Shown here one piece after another: positions 10,601 through 21,436 of a stretch of 64,000 bases of DNA. Under the pieces are notes generated by a model. The model was not told where the DNA came from. It saw only the letters and a list, made by a program, of their open reading frames with translations, and made no database searches. Position numbers and translations under genes: made by a program. The stretch comes from Rhynchopus sp. YZ270_cl-10. Its lineage: Eukaryota; Euglenozoa; Diplonemea; Diplonemida; Diplonemidae. The DNA is taken from contig OZ037868.1 of NCBI GenBank assembly GCA_964035575.1, positions 1,302,001 to 1,366,000 of the forward strand. The letters run 5' to 3'. Position 1 is the stretch's first letter, and every line of letters starts with the position of its first letter.

Positions 10601-11314
10601 GGGAGGCTTGACCCGAAGGCGACGTGCAATGCAGGGACGTGTGTGTGCCACACACAGGGCTATGCACATCCCCCTGGTGTGCCTTTGTGCCTGCTTGCGG
10701 ACGACGTGACAGTGCCGATGGCGTTTGTTGTGGAGTACCTCGGAGTGGAGGCACAGTCTTTGTGGACAACAGCAACAACGAAGGAACGCTTTGAGGACAC
10801 AATGCACAACGCACTGGGCTCTGTGACGGAGATGCGTGTTGTGGTGTCGGATGGCGGTGTCCTTGTGGTGGGGATGGTGCGTGCCAGCACAGCAAAACTT
10901 GCCGACGCACTTTCGGGGAAGGAGGACCTGGCAGCAGCACTTTCCTCTGAGGGTGTGTCTGTGAGCCACGGAGTGACCTGTGCACGCACAGACGCGTCGT
11001 ACACAGTGCAGCACAATGGTGTGTGCAATGCGGTCGAGTGTGAAGGCAACACAACCCTGACACTGGCAGACGGGACGTACCGATGCGAGCGTGGGGCAGC
11101 ACCACAGCCGGATGAGTCGGGCGGGAGCAGCAAGGTGTTCCTTTACGTCGGGATCGGTGTGGGCGTGCTTGGTGTGGTTGTGGGTGTTGTTGTTGCGTTT
11201 TGCTGTCAACAACGGAAGCAGCATGCGAAAGAACTGGAGAGCCCACTTTATGACGTGCCACTTGGTGAGGATTCCGAGCTGTACCATGTGGAGCCCGAAC
11301 AGGCCTTGAACTGA
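7616..11314 (+). CDS. Type I membrane surface protein with a tripled CUB-pair module
   Basis: This 1232-residue paralog of the 1382 gene has the same signal peptide, EB-like, SEA-like, TM and tail regions. It differs in the ectodomain: the two-domain CUB-like module is present three times (residues about 25-263, 264-502 and 503-740), giving six CUB-like domains. The stalk (about 750-984) uses a simpler set of SAPTDMPAGSTFAPQT and SAPTDLPAGSTFAPQT units. The TM helix begins near residue 1174. The tail keeps LYDVP and ELYHVEP. The frame is open throughout. It lies between the other two paralogs on the same strand. Function as an adhesive or mucin-like surface protein is inference. Confidence 0.8.
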   Translation: MRLLVMLSVSSLSLAGVVLPTLPPTPIPATRAPPTIAPLPGCEQTSSPLNASFLPERQVSQFMKCWTFQCTGTAHMTFLNISSYGKVSLVNSNGYELTALTDHDSYTASYPANGEMMILYNISYYYDYDTIDFTVEWECDEDTPVVPPAEGYDSSEYLTLAQSGTYEMLFSERGDHTWIIPCTGTLSIAEQIGNIYYATLIYNNSNGSTVFHQYSSNSSSNEYQVDGNFLIQLSTYYTSYRDNFFFLSWSCNGVRPQLPSLEETPIPATRAPPTIAPLPGCEQTSSPLNASFLPERQVSQFMKCWTFQCTGTAHMTFLNISSYGKVSLVNSNGYELTSLTDHDSYTASYPANGEMMILYNISYYYDYDTIDFTVEWECDADTPVVPPAEGYDSSEYLTLAQSGTYERLFSERGDHTWVIPCTGTLSIAEQIGNIYYATLIYNNSNGSTVFHQYSSNSSSNEYQVDGNFLIQLSTYYTSYRDNFFFLSWSCNGVRPQLPSLEETPIPATRAPPTIAPLPGCEQTSSPLNASFLPERQVSQFLKCWTFQCTGTARMTFLNISSYGKVSLVNSNGYELTSLTDHDSYTASYPANGEMMILYNISYYYDYDTIDFTVEWECDADTPVVPPAEGYDSSEYLTLAQSGTYERLFSERGDHTWVIPCTGTLSIAEQIGNIYYATLIYNNSNGSTVFHQYSSNSSSNEYQVDGNFLIQLSTYYTSYRDNFFFLSWSCDSVSGQPLTNSPVYSFAPTTYPPYMPTTTPDHPSVAPFAPQTPTAAPSVRTDPPAGWTSAPTDMPAGSTFAPQTSAPQTSAPTDLPAGSTFAPQTSAPTDMPAGSTFAPQTSAPQTSAPTDMPAGSTFAPQTSAPTDLPAGSTFAPQTSAPTDMPAGSTFAPQTSAPQTSAPTDLPAGSTFAPQTSAPTDMPAGSTFAPQTSAPQTSAPTDMPAGSTFAPQTSAPATPLPIAPTATPTDLPAGATFAPPPPPSVNALCTTDEDCRSGRLDPKATCNAGTCVCHTQGYAHPPGVPLCLLADDVTVPMAFVVEYLGVEAQSLWTTATTKERFEDTMHNALGSVTEMRVVVSDGGVLVVGMVRASTAKLADALSGKEDLAAALSSEGVSVSHGVTCARTDASYTVQHNGVCNAVECEGNTTLTLADGTYRCERGAAPQPDESGGSSKVFLYVGIGVGVLGVVVGVVVAFCCQQRKQHAKELESPLYDVPLGEDSELYHVEPEQALN
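7688..9838 (+). repeat. Three tandem 717-bp coding modules
   Basis: The sequence ATCCCTGCCACACGAGCACC recurs at 7692, 8409 and 9126, spacing exactly 717 bp (239 codons). The second and third modules are almost base-identical. The first differs at a few positions. Modules are joined by a linker ending in PSLEE. The third reads into the Pro/Thr stalk instead. Confidence 0.9.
9906..10525 (+). repeat. In-frame minisatellite of the gene 2 stalk
   Basis: Units encoding SAPTDMPAGSTFAPQT or SAPTDLPAGSTFAPQT, some with an extra SAPQT, recur around ten times in a regular higher-order pattern. The PSVRT segment typical of gene 1 appears only once, at the start. Confidence 0.8.
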
Positions 11315-11926
11315 TGTGGTACCGCCCTTTCCATCCACCTTTTGAAGTGCGTATAACATTGCTGGTTATTGTACCAGTTTTTTTGTACATCCCCCCAGGA
11401 TTCCCCTCTCCCTCTGATTCGCCCGCCACCCGCCACCACGTGAATGGACAAAGTACTGAGAGAGTCAATCGAAAGGCAGCCGTTTTCGGGACGTTATCGT
11501 ATGGTGAATACAGCTTTGCATGTGTTCCCATGTGAAATGCAGTACCTTACTATTCGACTTCGAGGTTCAAGGATCACTGTCAAATGATAAATGTACTGCC
11601 ATCAAGGAAATCAAAGCTATGCCAACATAGTGTTTGTACCTGATACAGTTCAGCACTGCACCCTGGTTGCTTTTGAAACTGGACGCCGCAGAAACCATCA
11701 AATGTGAACTGCTTGTGTTTTGTCAAAAGTAGCTGTAAGGGACGTACCATGTCTCCCCTCCCCTTATCCCTTTTCATGCAAGAACTGTGGTGCTAACTCC
11801 CTCCACTGTTCTTGTTTTAAGGCTGTGTGTTTGTGATTTTGTTATTTGTATCATTTGTAAACTATTTCTAAGGGATCGTAAGTGCAGCAGCTGTCTCGTG
11901 TCGCTTCACAAATGTTGCCATTTTTT
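11315..11926 (+). other. 3' flank of gene unit 2
   Basis: No gene is seen. Bases 11315-11390 match the downstream sequence of the other paralogs, and 11707-11862 match 4570-4721. About 11400-11700 is unique to this unit. Bases 11864-11926 are the empty-site counterpart of the 4724-6468 insertion. Confidence 0.5.
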
Positions 11927-11929
11927 ATA

Positions 11930-12299
11930 TACCGTAATCGTAAGAATTCTGGGGCGTAAAATTTTTGGGGCGTATATATTCTGGGACGTAACAAAACTGG
12001 GACATTTTGGACTTTTTTAAACTTGGGACATTTTTACGTCCCAGAATTGTCTGTGTGACCTTCCCCCCTCCCTCACTCATGCACTTCGGTGCAAACCCAA
12101 ACATGTCCAACAAACAAAAATAATATACATACTTGGGCCGGTTATGATCCCTCCGCCAACCACCACCCACACCCCCAAAAAATGACAAGTACCCGGAAAA
12201 TCGCCCGAACAATTCTGGGACGTAACAAAACTGGGACAATTGGGGGAAAATCTGAAACTTGGGACATATTTACGTCCCAGAATTCTTACGATTACGGTA
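11930..12299. mobile_element. 370-bp foldback MITE with TACCGTAATCG ends
   Basis: The ends TACCGTAATCGTAAG and CTTACGATTACGGTA form a perfect inverted repeat. The inner arms repeat GGGACGT / ACGTCCC words. Flanks read ATA on both sides (11927-11929 and 12300-12302). The related uninserted sequence near 6528 reads TTTTTTATACAATGCT, which fits a 3-bp ATA duplication without gaps. A TA duplication would need an extra deletion. No coding sequence is seen. Confidence 0.75.
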
Positions 12300-12302
12300 A
12301 TA

Positions 12303-13504
12303 CAATACTAGACCCCCTTTTGCCATGCTCATCCGGATGAGCATTTTTCACTGTTTCGCAACGTGCACACCGGATTAAGCGAATTTTCTGTTTTAAGCAG
12401 TGAACTCCGAGGTACATATCCACTCTGAGCTCGTCTCTCTTTTTTTTAGGTCGGGACGTCAGGCCGGTGTGCCCCCTTTTATCAAACGCACACCGAGAAA
12501 AATACCCACTCTTTGCCTCTCTTTTGCTTCCTCTCCTTCCCCCACCTGTGTATACAGGCACAGCTTACTTTTCCCATTTTCAACGTTGTTCTATTCTTTG
12601 ACGGCAACAGGCTGCGGACGGGTGCTCCGTGCCACCCCCTTTAGCCAGCAACCATCCGGATGAGCATTTTTCACTGTTTCGCCACGTTCACATCGGATTA
12701 CGAGAATTTGCTGTTTTGAGCAGCGAACTCCGAAGGTACATTATATTATACCCTGAGGCCCTCTCTATTGTTAAGGTGTTGCGACAACCCATCAAGAGAT
12801 GTGAGAAAGAGTCTTGTTGTGTTTATTGCTGGACAGCTGCAGACAGTCTTCACGACGGTTCTCTGCGGCAGCATTTGTTCAATATGGAGCAAATTGCGAG
12901 CCAAATAATTATGGGTTTGAATAGGTATAAACATATTCATTCTACTTTGTGCCCAACAACCCAACCTCGTCTCGTTTCTAGCGAGTGGAAATATTTTTCA
13001 AAGTGTCACCTCAGTTTGAACAACAAATGCGTTCCCCAAGGACAACCCTCATCCCTTCTCTTCAAACCCTTCTTCTCTTTTCTTCTGCAAACGATATTCC
13101 AAATTGAGTTCCCTGTGAAGGAATCCTGCACAAGAATGTGTTGCGTCGGTACCACGTAAACATAGGCAAGGTTCTTATTCCGCACTAAGTACACGAGGCT
13201 TGGACCCATCTGTCAAAGGTTTTCTTCTTTCTTTCGACGATGTACCATTCGATATCAGAGGACATACAGTAACACTCATCCCAGTAGCAGTGACTGCTGC
13301 GCAGTGCTCCGTCCCCACGCACTGCATCTGTTTGTCGGGTGTCTACCTATTTGTGTGGCAGGGTTTGGTTCTTCATACGCAGCAGAGTCGACGAAGCTGA
13401 GTGCAGCACGCAGTGCAGCAAAAGATGTCACGGCTTCATACAGCACTCAACCCACACCACCCACACCTCTCCCCACTCAGGACTATCACACACAAGGACA
13501 CACA
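12303..13504 (+). promoter_or_regulatory. 5' flank of surface-protein gene 3, with an internal duplication
   Basis: No gene is seen. Bases 12326-12420 and 12652-12745 are diverged direct copies of one segment containing TCATCCGGATGAGC and a TTTGAGCAG-like end. About 12745-13504 is the block shared by all three paralogs. Confidence 0.5.
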
Positions 13505-15329
13505 ATGCGTTGGCTCGTGATGCTCTCAGTCTCATCGCTGTCGCTTGCAGGTGTCGTGCTCCCGACTCTTCCGCCAACTCCAATCCCTGCCACACGAGCA
13601 CCTCCGACAATTGCTCCGCTTCCTGGATGTGAGCAGACTTCGTCACCACTGAACGCTTCCTTCCTTCCTGAACGTGCATACCAGTTTTTGAAGTGTTGGA
13701 CGTTTCAGTGCACGGGAACTGCTCACATGACGTTCCTGAACATCTCGTCATATGGGAAGGTGTCTCTCGTCAACAGCAACGGGTACGAACTCACTGCCCT
13801 GAAGGAACATGACAGCTACACTGCTTCGTATCCTGCAAACGGCGAGATGATGATTCTGTTCAACGCCAGCAATACTAATTCCTACTACAACACAATCGAC
13901 TTCACAGTTGAGTGGGAGTGCGATGCAGACACACCTGTTGTCCCACCTGACTCGTCTGAATACCACACACTGGCACAGAACGGGACGTACAAGCTGCTGT
14001 ATTCCAAAAGAGGCGACCACACGTGGATCATTCCCTGCACAGGCACACTCAGCATTGCAGAGCAGGTCGGTAACCTGAACTATGCAAACCTCATATACAA
14101 CAACAGCAACGGGAGCACTGTGTTTTCTCAATACTCGTCACCGTACGACCCGTCCCACTCGTCCAGCAACGAGTACCAGGTGGATGGCAACTTTCTGATT
14201 CAGTTGAGCAGCTACTACACTACGTCTAGTGACAACTTCTTCTCCCTCTCATGGAGCTGTGACAGCGTCTCGGGTCAACCACTCACAAAGTCACCTGTGT
14301 ATTCGATTTGCTCCAACGACATATCCACCTTACATGCCAACCACAACACCAGACCATCCTTCAGTAGCTCCGTTCGCCCCACAGACACCTACCGCAGCAC
14401 CATCAGTACGAACAGACCTGCCTGCTGCTTGGACATCTGCACCTACAGACATGCCTGCTGGTTCTACTTTTGCACCACAGACATCTGCACCTGCTACACC
14501 ACTTCCAATAGCACCAACAGCAACACCATCAGACCTGCCTGCTGGCGCCACTTTTGCACCACCACCACCTCCTTCTGTGAACGCTCTGTGCACAACTGAC
14601 GAAGACTGTCGCAGTGGGAGGCTTGACCCGAAGGCGACGTGCAATGCAGGGATGTGTGTGTGCCACACACAGGGCTATGCACATCCCCCTGGTGTGCCTC
14701 TGTGCCTGCTTGCGGACGACGTGACAGTGCCGATGGCGTTTGTTGTGGAGTACCTCGGAGTGGAGGCACAGTCTTTGTGGACAACAGCAACAACGAAGGA
14801 ACGCTTTGAGGACACAATGCACAACGCACTGGGCTCTGTGACGGAGATGCGTGTTGTGGTGTCGGATGGCGGTGTCCTTGTGGTGGGGATGGTGCGTGCC
14901 AGCACAGCAAAACTTGCCGACGCACTTTCGGGGAAGGAGGACCTGGCAGCAGCACTTTCCTCTGAGGGTGTGTCTGTGAGCCACGGAGTGACCTGTGCAC
15001 GCACAGACGCGTCGTACACAGTGCAGCACAATGGTGTGTGCAATGCGGTCGAGTGTGAAGGCAACACAACCCTGACACTGGCAGACGGGACGTACCAATG
15101 CGAGCGTGGGGCAGCACCACAGCCGGATGAGTCGGGCGGGAGCAGCAAGGTGTTCCTCTACGTCGGGATCGGTGTGAGCGTGCTTGGTGTGGCTGTGGGT
15201 GTTGTTGTTGCGTTTTGCTGTCAACAACGGAAGCAGCATGCGAAAGAACTGGAGAGCCCACTTTATGACGTGCCACTTGCTGCGGATTCCGAGCTGTACC
15301 ATGTGGAGCCCGAACAAGCCTTGAACTGA
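13505..15329 (+). pseudogene. Third surface-protein paralog, frameshifted
   Basis: The first frame gives the signal peptide and two CUB-like domains, highly similar to the 1382 gene. The frame changes at about 14309, where this copy reads TATTCGATTTGCTCC while its paralogs read TATTCTTTTGCTCC, a net one-base gain. Downstream, the +1 frame continues through a very short stalk (one SAPTDMPAGSTFAPQT unit), the EB-like and SEA-like parts, the TM helix and the YDVP tail, ending at 15329. The downstream part is as well conserved as in the intact copies. The break is therefore recent, or is a sequencing error, or is bypassed by a small intron. I see no obvious splice sites. Confidence 0.75.
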
Positions 15330-16436
15330 TGTGGTACCATGAGAGTGGAGGACTTCGCTTCGTAGCCTCCTTTTCCATCCTTCTTTGAAGTGCGTATGAC
15401 ACAGCTGGTTATTGTACCAGTTTTTTCTGACATCCCCCGCAGTAACCGCTGACGCACCAACAAAGTGACCTTTTTTTTTTAAGTAAGAGAAAACCGAATG
15501 GAGTGGGAACGCTAGTGAGAGCGCAGCGGAAACGATAGTGGGAACGCAACGAGCTTTTTTCATAATGTTTTATTCTTCCCCACAAAATATCACGCGCAGA
15601 GAAACACTCGTTTTTCACACAGCGCGTCCGTTTGTTTGTTTTTCTCAAACGACACCTTTTTTCAAAATTTTTTACCTCCAATTTTTCTCTCTGTCTATTT
15701 TTTTCTCTACCCCGGTATCACATATGATACTGATTTTCCATGGATACACATGAAAAGGAGTTCCGTGCTATTCACAGAACTCGATAGGCGATTGAGCTTA
15801 TCTAACAACAACCAAAACAAAAGAAAGTACAAAGAAGAGAATAAAAAATGCAGGAAAAATAGACAAAGAGAAAAACAAAGAGATTTTGACAAAGTGAACA
15901 ATAAAATTGGACTCAGTCACACCAATTACCTTTTATTTTTTGGACATGTCCACGAGAGGCCCATCTTTAACAGAATTGAGGTGACATGAGCCCACATCTA
16001 TTTTTAAAGCGAAGTGACGGCATCAGCTCTGTGTTTGCAGGGTTTTATTCTTTCTTTTGCTTCTGTTTTTGTGATCAGCCGACTCCTTCATGAGAGCTGC
16101 GTCTGATGAACTATAGTTTGATTCCCCCCCCTCTTCGCCTCTAATCCTGCTTCCCATCGGCAGTGTATGGCAGAACGCTATTTCTCGTTAATTTTTTTGT
16201 TATAAAATTTCTTCATGTTTTTCATTTGCCGTTAAGTCTGTTGTGCTCATGTCCTCATTAAGTATCACTCCTTCGGGTTGCGGTCTTTGTGAGGCGTGTG
16301 TATCTCAGATTAGTATTTACAGTAAGACAACAAACATCGGAGGGGGTAAAAACATAGGTGGATTTTTGGGATTTCAAAACTCTAAGGGGGGTCCGGCGAA
16401 TATAGGTCCAGTCCAGTCCAGTCCGGTCAATATCGG
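15330..16436. other. Gene-free interval
   Basis: The first ~110 bp continue the unit 3 downstream flank. The rest is AT-rich with only short, unrecognised frames. I see no element ends or RNA genes. Confidence 0.5.
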
Positions 16437-16970
16437 TTTTTTTTCCAGGCTTGGAAAAGTAGTTGTCACGGTGGCCCATTCCTACCCTTAGGGTAGGGTC
16501 CGCGGGGGGTACCCAAGGGGGTACCCCCCAGACTACCCCATGGGGTACCCCATGGGGTACCCCATGGGGTACCCCCCAAATCTGAGGGGTACCCCATGGG
16601 GTACCCCCCAGACTACCCCCGGGGGTACCCCCCGGGGTACCCCGCGCGGACCCTGACTGGCACTGGGGGTACACAGGTACACAGGTACACAGGTACACAG
16701 GTACACAGGTACACAGGTACACAGGTACACAGGTACACAGGTACACAGGTACACAGGTACACAGGTACACAGGTACACAGGTACACAGGTACACAGGTAC
16801 ACAGGTACACAGGTACACAGGTACACAGGTACACAGGTACACAGGTACACAGGTACACAGGTACACAGGTACACAGGTACACAGGTACACAGGTACACAG
16901 GTACACAGGTACACAGGTACAGCCAGAGTGCCAGAGTGCCAGAGTCAAGGGTCCGCGCGGGGTCCGCCCC
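16437..16970. repeat. GGGGTACCCC cluster with adjoining 8-bp microsatellite
   Basis: The left part (to 16460) resembles 23600-23640 in reverse (CCAGGCTTGGAAAAGTAG, GTGGCCC). Bases 16505-16650 hold many copies of the palindrome GGGGTACCCC. Bases 16668-16919 are about 31 tandem copies of GTACACAG. A GGGTCCGCGCGG stretch closes the block. It looks like one element family shared with 23240-23640. Confidence 0.6.
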
Positions 16971-17129
16971 CCGATGACATAACGAAGTATCGCTTGAAAA
17001 TACCGTTCAATATATGTTGCTTGGTGTGCATGAAGAAGGACACACAAGGTATATCAAACGATAAATCAATCAGATAAACGTTACATCATCGGAAAATTGT
17101 TGGCACCGCCCCCCTGTCTTCGTATTTAT

Positions 17130-17925
17130 TACGTCGACAGGCCAAACAGCGTTGGGCTCAGAAGAAGCAGTGCAAGACAGTCACTGGGGATCAACATGAG
17201 AACCAACTCCCAACAACACAGGCTACCGAAGTAGCAGGTGGGGTGTTGCGGGTGTTTGGGGTGAGAAAATCGATTTTGGTAAGTTGCAGCAGAACATTCT
17301 TAAGTTCGCACTAGTCGAGAGAGGCTTACCCGCTGCAGTGAAGCAGTGCACCCATTTAAGGGTGGAGAAGCGTGACACGCACATACAAGTATGTACGTTA
17401 CTTCAACAAAGGCTGAATTCTGGTAATTCTAAGGGATGTGAATTCAGCCACCACGCAGGTAGTGTTTTAAGGTTCCTCGCGTTGTGCTGCACAGCGGACT
17501 CATGACACAAAGGAGTTGCCCCCGCTCTCTTTCGCGCAAACTTAAGAAAATTCTGAAGTAACTACAACCTGGCGTGCGGGTACAGATGCATTGCTTTGTT
17601 CTTTCCTCAAAGTCATATCTGATCTCTCGGGTCTGTACTAAAGTCAGTGTTTAGATAAGCATCCACTTGACTCGTTCTAACAACCGTTGAAATCTAGAAC
17701 AAAACAATACACTGCCCCTTCTCACACCAAGCCGCCATGCTTCAAGAGCATGCCCTGGGCAAAAATTACTGTGACAAAAATTGGTTTTCTGGGGGAACGC
17801 GATATTTTCTTGTGCCTACTGTAGTCCTCCGCAAGAGCAGAGGACAGACTTTCCGGATCCCGAAGTCGAATTTTTTGCACTAGCTATGCTCCCTGGGTTA
17901 ATGGCTATAGCAGTGACTGACTAAG
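17130..17925 (+). mobile_element. Old, diverged R1-block copy of the large TIR element
   Basis: Short blocks match 37680-38370 in order: ACAGGCCAAACAGCGTTG, ACATGAGAACCAACTCCC, GCCTGGGCAAAAATTACT-like and TTCTGGGGGAACGC, ending in GCTATGCTCCCTGGGTTAAT. Similarity is clearly lower than between the 36-kb and 56-kb copies, so this is an older insertion. No frame is open through it. Confidence 0.6.
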
Positions 17926-19743
17926 AGTTTCATAATAATTGGGGCGGTCTATGGGGTGGGTTAATGGAAAAATTGGTTTAAAAACCCAACTTTTGCGGTC
18001 CCCGCCCGGTTTGCAATAATTGCACCAGCTCTTCCATCGGCACTGTTTCGCTGTCACGATGAAGGGTCGTCGGTTCGGGTACCTGTTGAGAGAAATTGAG
18101 TGCAAAAGTAGAGACTACAAAAATAGTAACTCTGATAGGTAAGTAAAAGGAAAAAAGGTTTTTTCGTTGATTGCACAATTACCCTGTTTGAGGGGTGATT
18201 GGCGACCGTATCTGAGGAACTATTTCTCCTTTAAGCTACGCTTGTAGGAATAAAAATAGTAACTCTGATAGGTAAGTAAAAGGAAAAAAGGTTTTTTCGT
18301 TGATTGCACCCAAACCCCCTAGGGACTGCTCATAGAGCTGAACCACAAAATCCCTCCAATTAGCAGAGGTCTACTTTAAACTAAAGATGGGCCAACGATT
18401 CACTGAACAAATACACTGACGCGTCCTAATAACGCAGAGATCACTTAACTAACCCAAAAACATTCGTTACACGCGGCCCATTGCGCTGACATGAGTGCCG
18501 ACATGCTGCCCCGCACCTGGTCGACCTTCGTCGCCTTGTCTGTTCTCGATCAGCTCGGGGCTCCATTCACCTCGTGTCAGACCCGCAGCTCTCCTGTTGG
18601 GACCCATTCTACCATGACTGTCATCCCCTATTACTTCACACGCCGAAAACGCACACCGGAAGAAAACACTGGGACTGACCTTTGTTAATAGCTGCGACAC
18701 ATCCGCATTGTCCACCTGCATACGATGCATCCCCGTGTTCGAAAAACTCGCGTCCGTTTAGACTCTTCTTCTCTCAGTTGGGATGGAATCGGTTCGTAAC
18801 ATTCTTCTTGAGGGACCTCCAGCCCGACTCTACAGCACTCGTGATCCCAGAAAGCAAGCAGCTCCGTATCCCACAAACGATTCGTCCTCATCCAAACTCC
18901 TCCCTAACGCAGACCCGACATAGGACAACACACCCTATCAAAAACCCCCTCAGGTACATCTTCCGACAGTGTACCCTTGCTGGTGGGAGGAGAGCAGTAT
19001 GTCTCTCTACCATTCAGACATGCGGTATCTCCCGGTTTATAGGCCGAAGTGTAAACGCCAAGAACATCAAACTGCTGCAGGGGTGTACCAAACCAGAGGG
19101 TCACATTTCAACTCCAAATTAACGACGTTGCATCTCTCCACAACCTCCGCGTACACTGTCAGCACCGGCAAAAACCATCGTTGCGCGTTTGCACTCCTGC
19201 AGGGGCAAGCTCCAAACCATCGGAAGGATAAGTATCTATGCGCATCTTGATGCCCCTCTCACCGCCCAACTTCATCGTGTTCCGCATGTCTTCTTTATCC
19301 AGAAGGAATTGCAAAAAAGGCGCTCGTCATCCGTCATCGCCACCCATTTTTCCCTAGACATACTGATCACCTCCGGCATCGTGGGCATCTCCTACCTAGC
19401 GGCTGCGCACCAGCAGAGACGAATCAGCACACCCATGTTTTTCTTGTGCACACCCACGGTGGGTCTCGAATCCCCGTTTAGCCGTTAAACTCCTCTGGGT
19501 TCCTTCAGCATGCATGTGGCCCTTCCACGATCCCTCTTCTCCGGTTGCTTCCACCACCTCTCGTCTCAGAGCTCTTCCAGTCTCCTCCCCACGCTGCGCT
19601 GCTGCCCACGAAAGAAGAAACCACTGCATGTTCCAGCTGCTCGTTCACTGCGTTACATTATTCTGCCTCCGTCTGGATCCCATAGACTCCACAACGTGGT
19701 CTTCCCCTTCTTCTTTGTATTCATTCTGCCTCTTCAGCATACC

Positions 19744-20262
19744 TGTACATTCTGTTTGTTATCTTCAGCATAACCTGTACTAATCTTTAGCATAACCTGT
19801 ATTTACCTTCAGCATAAACTGATGTTATCTTCAGCATAACCTGTAGTTACCTTCAGCATAACCTGTATTAACCTTTAGCATAAACTGTTGTTACCTTCAG
19901 CATAAACTGATGTTATCTTCAGGATAACCTGTAGTTACCTTCAGCATAACCTGTATTAACCTTTAGCATAAACTGTTGTTACCTTCAGCATAAACTGATG
20001 TTATCTTCAGGATAACCTGTAGTCACCTTCAGCATAACCTGTATTAACCTTTAGCATAAACTGTTGTTACCTTCAGCATAAACTGATGTTATCTTCAGGA
20101 TAACCTGTAGTTACCTTCAGCATAACCTGTATTAACCTTTAGCATAAACTGTTGTTACCTTCAGCATAAACTGATGTTATCTTCAGGATAACCTGTAGTT
20201 ACCTTCAGCATAACCTGTTGTTACCCTTAGCATAAACTGTTGTTATCTTCAGCAGAACCGGT
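19744..20262. repeat. Satellite of 22-bp monomers in an 88-bp higher-order unit
   Basis: Monomers such as ACCTTCAGCATAACCTGT repeat about every 22 bp. The phrase ACCTGTATTAACC recurs at 19861, 19949, 20037 and 20125, exactly 88 bp apart, so four monomer variants form a higher-order unit. Edges are more diverged. No frame is open through it. Confidence 0.9.
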
Positions 20263-21106
20263 ATACTCTCAATGTTTTGTTAGTGTCGTTTCCTTCCCTT
20301 TAAACCGCAACACTCTGATTCTCAACCCTTCTCAACTCCATCCTCCTTTTCTTTGCATTGAATCCCCCTACGCATCGTTCTTATAATTGTTTTGGTCCGT
20401 ATAAACTGCAAAAAAGCTCCCTAGGCACGACAGGGTATCACAGCCTGCAAAACACCAGTCCCTGCACCAGCCTTCCACAAAACGCACACCGCAGTCTTCT
20501 TATCAGCCCTGTGCACCGTTTATTATATATCCCATTCGTACATCATTTCTATTTTCATGTCTCTCCCCCTTTATTCTGAGGCACCTGTCTTCGCGCACAA
20601 CGTGTGGGTGGTGAGTATGCGCGACTCTACGTCTTTGTGAAGGTGCGGTGACGCTGAAACTCGTGCCTGGTGTTGACCCTGATCACGGTTGCGCAACTTT
20701 ACTGCGACGGCGGCAGGCAGAAAATGATCATCATGTCTGTCATCTAACGTGGCCTTGCTTCCTTCCAAAACCGAGGTCTGAAATTCTGCAAACACAAAAC
20801 TCCGGCGCTGCCTTCCGGAGGTCGCACGGTGCATGGTGGTTTAACTGCTTCTCATGTGCTTCAAAACGAAACGCTAAAGTATGTACTCGGAAACGCAGCA
20901 GCATGATGGTGTGCTCTCCGCACCGGTATGGGTACTGCTGTACTATTCGTGTGTTACCGTGTTGTCATCGTGTTGGTCCCGCTCCTTCGTTGGCTTGCCT
21001 TTCGACGTTCGGCTTCTTCTCCTCCACAAAACCTTCGTTGCTTTTGTTGACCTCAGTTAGCGCAAAGCTGTGCGGCTCGCGAGCGACGGCTACACACACG
21101 GCATTA

Positions 21107-21310
21107 TCAAAGCTGGCGTACGCGTGCCCGGTTCCGACACCAGCTCAAAATGAAACCACCCAAAGATTGTCCACAGTTAGGCGCGACTGTCTTCACCAGC
21201 TCGTCCCACATGTCACTCTCTAAAAACCCTGTCCAAAAAACATACGGAATGCCCTCTAAACGCAGCGTCTCGAAATCCTTGTTGAACTCGTCGTCTGACA
21301 CCTCTCCCAT
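21107..21310 (-). pseudogene. Protein-like remnant, family unknown
   Basis: The minus strand encodes a 67-residue acidic, hydrophobic-patterned stretch containing GIPYVFWTGFLESDMWDEL. Neighbouring protein-like sequence continues in other frames down to about 20900. It looks like a piece of a once longer gene. I do not recognise the family. Confidence 0.35.
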
Positions 21311-21436
21311 ATTCCCGTTTTCCCCTTATTTTGTTCTCTTTTTGTTGCCTTTTCCGACTTCACCGCGTGGTAAGTCGTCTTTTTGTCGTTGTGTCTTCCC
21401 GTCTTTCCCCCGTTGTTGTTGACTTTTCCCACTTCA

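Noticed and set aside
16668-16919. Possible CRISPR-like array
   Set aside because: Units are contiguous 8-bp copies without spacers, and the context is eukaryotic.
16533-17047. Repetitive frames over the GTACACAG array, and those over the arrays at 32.1, 36.3, 44.2, 47.1 and 56.5 kb
   Set aside because: Simple-repeat translations on both strands, with no start context or flanking coding sequence.
19440-19500. tRNA-like TGGGTCTCGAATCCC stretch
   Set aside because: No matching acceptor, D or anticodon stem could be paired around it.
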